From an uncultured Eubacteriales bacterium (GTDB lineage: Bacteria; Bacillota; Clostridia; Christensenellales; UBA1242), in NCBI GenBank assembly GCA_900557655.1, contig USTX01000004.1, forward strand, positions 1-12,652: a stretch of 12,652 nt of DNA. Direction: 5' to 3'. The notes beneath the pieces were generated by a model. It searched no databases, had not been told where the DNA came from, and saw only the letters and a list, made by a program, of their open reading frames with translations. Positions 1 to 6,805 of the stretch are shown here, piece after piece. The first letter of the stretch is position 1. Each line of letters begins with the position of its first letter. Both the position numbers and the translations under genes were made by a program.

Positions 1-2
1 CG

Positions 3-3000
3 GGAATTGACACGGCCAAGATAGCGCACTACGTAAGCAACACGGCCGCCAACGTTTCATTTGATATATATATTAATACTAATAAGATTGTTATTATATC
101 TTATCAAAATCTTTTAGCGAATGAAACCGCCGTTTCAGCCAAAGACGCGTTAAAGGTTGGCGCAGACTTGGTGGGCAATGTTTATGTTAATCTTCGTGGC
201 AAAACATTTATGATGAAAGAGGGTAACCTTGACGGTCGCGGGTATTATTATATAGACGGCGTCACTAGGTTTGACCAAACCGAATATAAGTTTAGCCTTT
301 ATAACGCGTTTGCATTTTATGAGGACGTTGGTGGCGGATTTATTAGAAATAATGTCCTTGATCTAAGAAAAATTGGTAAAGACGATATTGATACTCCTCG
401 CGCGGATATTCTTGGCACATTAAAGGTGCTAACAAGCGCGGTCAACATTGAAAATTCAAGCGGCACCAAAATTCTTTCGGGTGTTGACTTGATTGAAAGT
501 GGCACATCTAAATACAGTACGTATAAGGTTTATCTTAACGGCGAAGTGGTTATGCAGGTAACCTTTTATGACGTCAATAAGGGTAACGAACTTACAAGGC
601 TGAGCTTTGACCAAGTTATCGGCCTTCGAGGCACAGATGCAAACGGAAACTATATCCAAGAGATAAAGGTTGGGGCAAAAACATATTATTCAGTTCCGGT
701 TTACACAGCTGAGGTTGCCCAAAAGGGTGACAGGCTTAAACCGGTTGAGGTATCTTTCTCGCAAGACAAGATTAAGTCAAGCATAATTTCGGCCGACCTT
801 AGTGTTGTTAATGGTTACAGATTCTATATAAAACTATTGGGCGGCGCAATTCACACAACGCAAGATGACCTTGTTGCGCGCGCAAACAACAGCACAATCG
901 GCCTAACGTATAACGACTTTTCGCTTGTTCCACTGTCAAGCCGCGTTTATCTTAATAACATCTATTCACCAGCTGATATTAATATTATCGTTTTGATATT
1001 TGCAACGGTGTTGGTGTTTAAAATACTTATGCAAAGCGCGTGGGGGATGATAAAACGTATCTATGACATTGTTATCTTGTTTATGGTTATGCCGGGGTTT
1101 GCGTCTACCATGGTGTTTGACGATAAGCGGTTTAGCAAATGGAAAGATAACTTAATCAAATCAATATTCAGTGCGTATGGCGTTATGATTGGCCTTAACA
1201 TCTTTTTCGTTTTGGTGCCAGTTATCAGCAACGCAACAAGCAATATCTTTACAAAGGCTGACCTGCCTGAAACGATAGCAAGCAACCCAATATTCGCGCG
1301 GGTTGACCTGCTTAACGAACTTGTTAGCCTTATGTTTACGCTTGTGGCGCTGACACTTCTTCAAACGCTTCCGGGGTATATTTCGGGTATGCTTGACTTT
1401 GGCGAAGTTTATGGTGACGGCGAAAAAGTTAAAAAGAGCGTTGATAAGATGATTAAAGATACGGGCGACACCGTTAGTGGCCGAAACGCTAAAAAGAAAG
1501 TTGACGAGATAATTGGCCGTGACCCTAAAACGGGCAAGGTTAACTTTACGTCGGGCTTGCTTGGAAGCTTCATTCCGGGTGGCTCGCTTATGAGCAGTTT
1601 TATGGACAGCCGCAAAAAGGCCGCACAGGCAGCACAAGAAAAGGCCGCTAAAAAGTCAGCAGGTGGAAGTAATCCAATGGCAGCAGCCAGTGAGGCGAAA
1701 TCGAAGTCAACAGATACTGCTAACAGCGCCGCACACGCATCAAGAAGTGATACATCAGGTACGGCTAAACGTATTGATAAAAGTGAAGACGAGAATATCA
1801 AAGACGGAACGGGTACTAACAACAACAATATGGCCGCATTCGTTAACAAAGATAAGGCCGAGAAAGATGCTAACAACGCTATGGCAAGGTTTATTAACAG
1901 TGACCCTAATGACAAAAACCGTCCACTTTATTACCGAGATTACGCCGATGCGACGGATAACCTTATGAAAACCAACGTTGGCAACGCAATGGCAACGGGC
2001 GGCGGGTCGTTTGACGTTAGTGACCGCGACGTTAATAATATGGCGAAACATCTTGGCGATAAATTTGAATACACGGCGTACCGCACGGGCAATAAAGACG
2101 CTGAGGGCAAAGACGTTTGGTCAGTTAGCATCCGTGAAAGGACTGACAATGGTCAAATGGCTAAATTTGATGAGCGCTTAGGCAGGGTAGACAAAGCGAT
2201 TGACGAGCGCAAGTCTTGGATAAGCGATTTTGACTTTACCAGCGACCAAAAGAATCAAAACGACTATAAGTCTGCTTGGCAAACGAAGAATGAAGCAAGT
2301 AATAAACTTACCAACCTTGGCATTGAAGAAAACAAACTTAGAATGCAGGCTGCGTCGGGCATTGATACAAGCGCTGAGCTTAAACGCATAGCGGCAGACA
2401 GAATGCAAAAAAACAACCAAAATGCAGCGGCTGACAGCGTAATAAGCGTGTTTGAACAGAAACAAAATGCTATTGCGGGGAAAGACAGGGCAAAGGTTGA
2501 GGCCGAACTTTCAAACATCGTTGACAAACGCAAAGAGATTGAGGGCAAAAAGTACACTGCGGGCGTTAACGCAAAAGCAAAAGCGTTTGAAACAGACCGA
2601 GATAATGCGATGGCAAGATACGCCGCATCAACCAAGCAACTTAACAACGTTAACGGGCTTGAAAAGGCGCTTGGGTCGGGCATTGACCAGTCTAATAAAG
2701 ACAGGGCGGTTAATACCTATATTAAAACCTATTACGGCAATAAGACACAGGCCGAGCAGGACAAGGTTAAGGCAGATATTTCAAGCGGTAAATACTTTGA
2801 GGCAACGCGAAACAACTTACATCAAGACCTAGCGCGTCAAGAGGCTATCGCAAATGGCGCACAAGTTCAAATCAACAGAATTAGGCACACAAACGTAAGC
2901 GCACCTATCGGCGCAAAACAGCCTCAGGGCACAACGCCAGCAAACACATCAACAAGCGCAGGCGGGGCAACGGTCGCAAATTACCAATCACTTGCTAACC

Positions 3001-3812
3001 CAGCAACGCCAAAACCAGTAGCGAAACCTACTATGAAAACGCGCATAACGAATGTGGGCAATAGTATTAAAAACACAGCAAAAGGCGCGGTAACAAGCGT
3101 TCAAAATGCGGGCAAATACGTAAAAGAAACGTTCACGGGCAAGCGCAGTCAAGGTGATAAACTTGGCAGTCTTTATCGCAAGCACGAACGCGCAATCGCA
3201 AATGGCGACACTGAGCGCGCAGCTGAAATCGGCGCTAAGATGGTCAACGTTGCGGGCAAAAGCCAGCAAATGCGTGAAAAGGCAGACACGAACTTTATCA
3301 AAAAAGTCAACCGCACGCTTAACACGAACTACACAACGATTGAAGAGGCGCAACCCGCAGCGTCGGTTGCAAAGGTAGCGCCAAAGGCTAAGGTTAACCC
3401 AGACGGGCACGTTGTTAAGCCGTCTGCGCAGGTGCAAAAAGAATTAACCAAGGCTGAAAACAAGCGCAGGGCAGTTAACCAGTCATCTAAACTTGGCACG
3501 AATATTCACGCGTCTAAGGTTGATGACCAGCAGTTTGCGATGGGGCTGACCAAGCAATACGCAAGACAAGGCTTAAATGAAGACCTTAAAACTTATGGCG
3601 ACGCGGTAAGTAAGTCAACCACCAAAAAATCTCGCAAAAAGGTTGACGCGGCGGGGCTTAGTAACGCTAACCGCGCGGGCGCATACACGGCCGAGATTAA
3701 CCAACACGGCTCAACAAAACAAAAGAAAAAGCTTGAAACACAGCAAACCAAGCTTAAAAACACCAAATCGGCTAGGTCGATAAAAGCGCTTAACACTGAC
3801 GACCATATCTAA
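3..3812 (+). CDS. VirB6/TrbL-like T4SS membrane protein with long cytoplasmic tail (5'-partial)
   Basis: The reading frame is open from base 3 and runs 1269 codons to TAA, so the true start lies upstream; the TTG at 168 is only an internal codon. Residues below count from base 3. Residues 1-325 are polar and beta-rich, probably outside the membrane. Hydrophobic segments lie at about 326-346, 353-373, 388-409 and 440-464. Between the second and third is the charged loop DDKRFSKW (373-380), followed by SAYG and LNIFFVLVP; this layout is, from memory, typical of VirB6/TrbL-like channel proteins of monoderm conjugation systems. From about 470 to the end the chain is hydrophilic, rich in Ala, Lys, Asn and Gln, with coiled-coil-like stretches, a Pro/Thr/Ala linker near 975-1010 and a basic final third. 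Positive-inside reasoning puts this tail in the cytoplasm. The role as inner-membrane channel component beside the downstream VirB4 ATPase is inferred from architecture and context. The membrane core is paralogous to that of the third gene. The tail is much longer than in ordinary VirB6 proteins, and its function is unknown. Confidence 0.8.
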   Translation, partial: GIDTAKIAHYVSNTAANVSFDIYINTNKIVIISYQNLLANETAVSAKDALKVGADLVGNVYVNLRGKTFMMKEGNLDGRGYYYIDGVTRFDQTEYKFSLYNAFAFYEDVGGGFIRNNVLDLRKIGKDDIDTPRADILGTLKVLTSAVNIENSSGTKILSGVDLIESGTSKYSTYKVYLNGEVVMQVTFYDVNKGNELTRLSFDQVIGLRGTDANGNYIQEIKVGAKTYYSVPVYTAEVAQKGDRLKPVEVSFSQDKIKSSIISADLSVVNGYRFYIKLLGGAIHTTQDDLVARANNSTIGLTYNDFSLVPLSSRVYLNNIYSPADINIIVLIFATVLVFKILMQSAWGMIKRIYDIVILFMVMPGFASTMVFDDKRFSKWKDNLIKSIFSAYGVMIGLNIFFVLVPVISNATSNIFTKADLPETIASNPIFARVDLLNELVSLMFTLVALTLLQTLPGYISGMLDFGEVYGDGEKVKKSVDKMIKDTGDTVSGRNAKKKVDEIIGRDPKTGKVNFTSGLLGSFIPGGSLMSSFMDSRKKAAQAAQEKAAKKSAGGSNPMAAASEAKSKSTDTANSAAHASRSDTSGTAKRIDKSEDENIKDGTGTNNNNMAAFVNKDKAEKDANNAMARFINSDPNDKNRPLYYRDYADATDNLMKTNVGNAMATGGGSFDVSDRDVNNMAKHLGDKFEYTAYRTGNKDAEGKDVWSVSIRERTDNGQMAKFDERLGRVDKAIDERKSWISDFDFTSDQKNQNDYKSAWQTKNEASNKLTNLGIEENKLRMQAASGIDTSAELKRIAADRMQKNNQNAAADSVISVFEQKQNAIAGKDRAKVEAELSNIVDKRKEIEGKKYTAGVNAKAKAFETDRDNAMARYAASTKQLNNVNGLEKALGSGIDQSNKDRAVNTYIKTYYGNKTQAEQDKVKADISSGKYFEATRNNLHQDLARQEAIANGAQVQINRIRHTNVSAPIGAKQPQGTTPANTSTSAGGATVANYQSLANPATPKPVAKPTMKTRITNVGNSIKNTAKGAVTSVQNAGKYVKETFTGKRSQGDKLGSLYRKHERAIANGDTERAAEIGAKMVNVAGKSQQMREKADTNFIKKVNRTLNTNYTTIEEAQPAASVAKVAPKAKVNPDGHVVKPSAQVQKELTKAENKRRAVNQSSKLGTNIHASKVDDQQFAMGLTKQYARQGLNEDLKTYGDAVSKSTTKKSRKKVDAAGLSNANRAGAYTAEINQHGSTKQKKKLETQQTKLKNTKSARSIKALNTDDHI

Positions 3813-3834
3813 ATGCTAGATTAAACCTACAAAA

Positions 3835-3865
3835 GTTAAGGGGGAGGCAAGCCCTTCCCTTTAAC
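3835..3865 (+). terminator. Intergenic hairpin after the first VirB6-like gene (terminator-like, no U-tract)
   Basis: An uninterrupted 13-bp stem (3835-3847 with 3853-3865, including two G-U pairs) closes a 5-nt loop, 22 bases after the TAA of the first gene. The stem is G-rich on the 5' side and C-rich on the 3' side. No run of T follows (the next bases are CCAATTTACTT), so it is not a textbook intrinsic terminator. It could be a weak terminator, a block to 3' exonucleases, or an mRNA processing site that sets different levels for the flanking genes. The structure is seen by base pairing; its function is inferred. Confidence 0.35.
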
Positions 3866-3872
3866 CCAATTT

Positions 3873-3892
3873 ACTTAACAAAACTTAACAAA
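3873..3892 (+). repeat. Two perfect tandem copies of a 10-bp AT-rich repeat
   Basis: ACTTAACAAA occurs twice head to tail at 3873-3882 and 3883-3892, between the hairpin and the start of the ATPase gene. The first copy contains the possible -35 hexamer of a promoter. Two copies could form a regulator site, but a chance duplication in an AT-rich spacer is equally possible. Confidence 0.6.
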
Positions 3893-3905
3893 TGTGCTTT
3901 ATAAA
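3875..3905 (+). promoter_or_regulatory. Possible sigma-A-type promoter for the VirB4-like gene
   Basis: TTAACA (3875-3880) and TATAAA (3900-3905) each match five of six bases of the housekeeping -35 and -10 consensus, with a 19-bp spacer, longer than the ideal 17. Transcription would start near 3912, leaving about 28 bases before the ATG, with the ribosome site inside that leader. Together with the hairpin just upstream, this would let the ATPase be transcribed separately from the first gene. The spacer is AT-rich, so a chance match is quite possible. Confidence 0.28.
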
Positions 3906-3927
3906 ACTATGCCTTTATTGGCGAATC

Positions 3928-3933
3928 AAGGAG
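3928..3933 (+). promoter_or_regulatory. Strong Shine-Dalgarno site of the VirB4-like gene
   Basis: AAGGAG lies 7 bases before the ATG at 3941. It fixes this start codon and argues against later in-frame starts. Confidence 0.85.
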
Positions 3934-3940
3934 AAACAAA

Positions 3941-6733
3941 ATGGCAGATAATGGAATGAAGTTAGTTCCTAAAAAAACCAAGGTTCAAACCCAGTTTTAC
4001 AAAAACCTGACCCTAACTGATGCTATCATAGGGCTTGTGTTTTTGGTTATATTGGGCTTGGTATTTTTGAGCAACTTTATTACAAGAGACAAACTTATAA
4101 TCGGGGGAAGCGTGTTGTTTGTTGCAGTGATACTGTTTCTAAACGTTGGGCCTGAAACGCGCGCATACCAAGCAATTGGCGACCTGTTTAGGTATCTTTT
4201 TGGCGTAAGATCCTTTAAAAAACAGCGAATTGCAACGCGGAAAAGCGTTAACTCGCTTATGCCTTATGCTGAAATTTTAGACGATGGCACGATAGACTAT
4301 AAAGAGTATTTCGCAAGCGTTATCGAACTTAACCCAGTTGAGTTTTATATGATAGCGCCAAGCCGTCAGCAAGCCTATTGCTCGGCCATTGACCACGCGA
4401 TTAAAACCATCTCGCCTGAGCAAGTCGTTGAGCTTGTTAAGGTAAGCAGACCGATGGTTCTTGACAACTATATCGCAAACGAAGAGCAAAAGGCCAAAAA
4501 CATCATTAACAACATCGACAACGGCTCAACCAAAGAGGAAGAGGCGGTGCCGCGTATTGAAATCATTGACGCGCGTGTTAACTCGCTTGTTGCAAGCAAC
4601 GTTGGAAGTGCCAATGCGATTATCAAAAATCACTATTATCTTGTTTTGTTTGCCAACACGCAAAAGGTTTTGCAAAGCACGATGAATATGATTATCAACA
4701 CGATTGAGGGCGAAACCAACGGCGTCCTTGCGTGCAAACTTTTGGGGCAGAAAGAGGTTGCGGTTTTCTTGAAAAACACGTATACTGACGATTTTGACGA
4801 GCGTGAGGTTAACGACATTGCGCCAGAAGATTTAATCGACTGGATTATGCCTGAAAAAATCACCTTTTCAACCCTTAAACAAACAATTGACGACAAAAGT
4901 TATACCACGTATCTTTTGGCTGATTATCCAATAATGGTGCCGCTGGCGTGGGGTAGGTCTTTCTTTGGGCTTGATGGAACAAAAGTTGTTGTTAAAATGA
5001 AGCCCGTTCAGCAGGTGGAGGCTGAAAAGCGCCTTGATAAATCTATCATGGAAATGGAGATTCAGGCGTCAAAAAGAGGCAAGGCGTCAACCGAACTTGA
5101 TAAATACACTCACCTTGAAACGCTACGTGAACTTATCGTTGCTTTAAAACAAGGTAACGAGATGCTTTTTGATACTAACATTTTTATAACCGCCAAAGAC
5201 GAGGTGCGAAAGGCAACGCGTACGCAAATTATGCGCGCGGGGTTTAGGTACAGCGAGATGTTTGGCAAACAGCGCGATTGCTTTATTAACGGAAACATCA
5301 GTAAGCGTGACACGCTTAAAAAGTATGAGCGAGGCATCAACAGTTCAACGCTTGGCGCGATGTTCCCGTTTGTTAGTGACACCGTGCAAGACCCTAAGGG
5401 CTTTTTCTTGGGCTATAACAGTGAGGCCGTGTTTATTGACTTCTTTAAGCGTGACAAAGAACGCGTTAACTCTAACATGGTTATCATCGGTAAGTCAGGT
5501 TCGGGTAAATCGTTTGCAACCAAGGCAATCCTTAGCCACTTGGCCAGTGATAACAGCAAGATATTCATTCTTGACCCCGAGCGTGAGTATGACAAACTTG
5601 CGCGCAACCTTAAAGGTAAGGTTATTGATGTTGGTTCGGCAAAAGAGGGTCGAATTAACCCGCTTCAAGTTATAACCGGCCTTGAAGATGAAGACGCCGA
5701 GGGGCAAAACGTGTCTCTAGCGAGCCACTTGCAGTTCTTGGAGGCCTTCTTTAAAATGATTTTGGAAGGTATCACCAAAGACGCGCTTGAAGTTTTAAAT
5801 GAAAGCATCAAAAACCTTTATGCGGCGTTTAACATTAACAACAACACCGTTATTGCAGACTTAAAGCCAAGCGATTTCCCTATAATGCAAGACCTTTATG
5901 TCTATATAAGTGCTGAATACGAACTTGCAAAAGATGACTATGTTAAAAACAACCTTAAAATCATAAAAACTTATCTAAATAGGTTCGCAGAGGGCGGCCG
6001 AAACAGTATGCTGTGGAACGGTTATTCAACGATAACGTCAGACGAAAACTTTATCGTGTTTAACTTTCAAACGCTGCTTGCTAATAACAACAACGATATT
6101 GCTAACGCGCAAATGCTTTTGATAGTAAGATGGCTTAACAACGAGATCATCAAAAACAAAGACTTTAACGATAAATACTATCCGGGTAACGGTAACCCAG
6201 ACGCAAGAAAGATTATCATCGCGATTGATGAAGCCCACGTGTTTATTGACCCTAAAAAAGACACGGCGCTTGACTTTATGTATAACCTTGCTAAGCGTAT
6301 TCGTAAATATAACGGTATGCAAATCGTTATCACCCAAAACCTTAAAGACTTTACGGGTACGCCAGAAATTGCGCGAAAGAGTCAGGCTATCATCAACGCC
6401 AGCCAATACTCTATGATATTCAGCCTTGCGCCACATGATATTAACGACCTTATCGCCCTTTATGAAAACGCGGGGCAGATAACCGAGGCCGAGCAAGACA
6501 TCATCGTTTCAAACCCTCGCGGGCACGCATTCTTTATGACGGGGCCATATGCACGAACGCGTATGGAAATTGTTGTTACACCAAACATCGTTAATATGTT
6601 TGATAAAATCCGTACGGGCGACAGCGACATTGTTTATGTTGACGACGAAAACGAAGACGAAGTTGACGCCGCCAAAAACGCCATCAAGGCTGACGAGGGC
6701 GACGAAACCCCAATCGGCGATGGCAATAAATAG
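3941..6733 (+). CDS. VirB4-type T4SS ATPase with fused PrgI/VirB3-like N-terminal membrane hairpin
   Basis: This complete gene encodes 930 residues, ending in TAG. It is the T4SS assembly and transfer ATPase, expected at the cytoplasmic face of the membrane. Residues 1-95 carry two membrane helices (about 27-47 and 52-68) followed by an aromatic, basic segment (LFRYLFGVRSFKK, 82-94). This is the size and layout of the small PrgI (VirB3-like) protein of Gram-positive systems, here joined to the ATPase. Residues from about 110 to 480 fit the VirB4/CagE N-terminal domain. The ATPase domain shows Walker A GKSGSGKS (517-524), LDPEREYD (544-551), INPL near 572, Walker B IIIAIDEAH with D763 and E764, and ITQN (797-800). 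The PRGHAFFMTGPYARTRMEI stretch near 859-877 is typical of the family C-terminus. All key residues are present, so it should be active. The last 35 or so residues form an acidic tail. It sits between the two VirB6-like genes, 128 bp after the first and 72 bp before the second. Confidence 0.95.
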   Translation: MADNGMKLVPKKTKVQTQFYKNLTLTDAIIGLVFLVILGLVFLSNFITRDKLIIGGSVLFVAVILFLNVGPETRAYQAIGDLFRYLFGVRSFKKQRIATRKSVNSLMPYAEILDDGTIDYKEYFASVIELNPVEFYMIAPSRQQAYCSAIDHAIKTISPEQVVELVKVSRPMVLDNYIANEEQKAKNIINNIDNGSTKEEEAVPRIEIIDARVNSLVASNVGSANAIIKNHYYLVLFANTQKVLQSTMNMIINTIEGETNGVLACKLLGQKEVAVFLKNTYTDDFDEREVNDIAPEDLIDWIMPEKITFSTLKQTIDDKSYTTYLLADYPIMVPLAWGRSFFGLDGTKVVVKMKPVQQVEAEKRLDKSIMEMEIQASKRGKASTELDKYTHLETLRELIVALKQGNEMLFDTNIFITAKDEVRKATRTQIMRAGFRYSEMFGKQRDCFINGNISKRDTLKKYERGINSSTLGAMFPFVSDTVQDPKGFFLGYNSEAVFIDFFKRDKERVNSNMVIIGKSGSGKSFATKAILSHLASDNSKIFILDPEREYDKLARNLKGKVIDVGSAKEGRINPLQVITGLEDEDAEGQNVSLASHLQFLEAFFKMILEGITKDALEVLNESIKNLYAAFNINNNTVIADLKPSDFPIMQDLYVYISAEYELAKDDYVKNNLKIIKTYLNRFAEGGRNSMLWNGYSTITSDENFIVFNFQTLLANNNNDIANAQMLLIVRWLNNEIIKNKDFNDKYYPGNGNPDARKIIIAIDEAHVFIDPKKDTALDFMYNLAKRIRKYNGMQIVITQNLKDFTGTPEIARKSQAIINASQYSMIFSLAPHDINDLIALYENAGQITEAEQDIIVSNPRGHAFFMTGPYARTRMEIVVTPNIVNMFDKIRTGDSDIVYVDDENEDEVDAAKNAIKADEGDETPIGDGNK

Positions 6734-6749
6734 CGCGATCTAATAAATA

Positions 6750-6773
6750 TGGTGGCGGGGCACACCGCTGCCA
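6750..6773 (+). promoter_or_regulatory. Intercistronic hairpin between the ATPase and the second VirB6-like gene
   Basis: A 9-bp stem (6750-6758 with 6765-6773, including two G-U pairs) encloses a 6-nt loop, 16 bases after the ATPase stop codon. No T-run follows and no convincing promoter lies downstream, so read-through into the third gene is likely. A role in mRNA stability or processing is inferred; the pairing itself is visible. Confidence 0.35.
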
Positions 6774-6792
6774 AACCAAAGAATTATAAATC

Positions 6793-6799
6793 GAAGGAA
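6793..6799 (+). promoter_or_regulatory. Shine-Dalgarno site of the second VirB6-like gene
   Basis: GAAGGAA lies 6 bases before the ATG at 6806, a good match and spacing. It decides the start of the third gene. Confidence 0.75.
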
Positions 6800-6805
6800 C
6801 ACTTC

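Noticed and set aside
60..105. AT-rich tract resembling an origin or promoter region
   Set aside because: It lies in the open reading frame and translates to an ordinary Ile/Tyr/Asn-rich beta-type stretch; no repeats or hexamer pairs stand out.
168..170. TTG as the start codon of the first gene
   Set aside because: The same frame is open back to base 3 with protein-like composition, and no Shine-Dalgarno site precedes 168. The gene starts outside the window.
1161..1637. Antisense reading frame of 158 codons
   Set aside because: It is the shadow of the strongly coding + strand gene; its sequence is Arg/Cys/His-rich in a way typical of reverse-frame artefacts.
3892..3951. Small 20-codon reading frame overlapping the start of the ATPase gene
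   Set aside because: It has no ribosome site at a usable distance (the nearest SD-like sequence is about 45 bases upstream and paired in a hairpin) and no recognisable product. The overlap is probably chance.
6785..6790. TATAAA as a -10 element for the third gene
   Set aside because: No -35-like sequence sits 15-19 bp upstream, and the hexamer almost touches the ribosome site, leaving no room for a leader.
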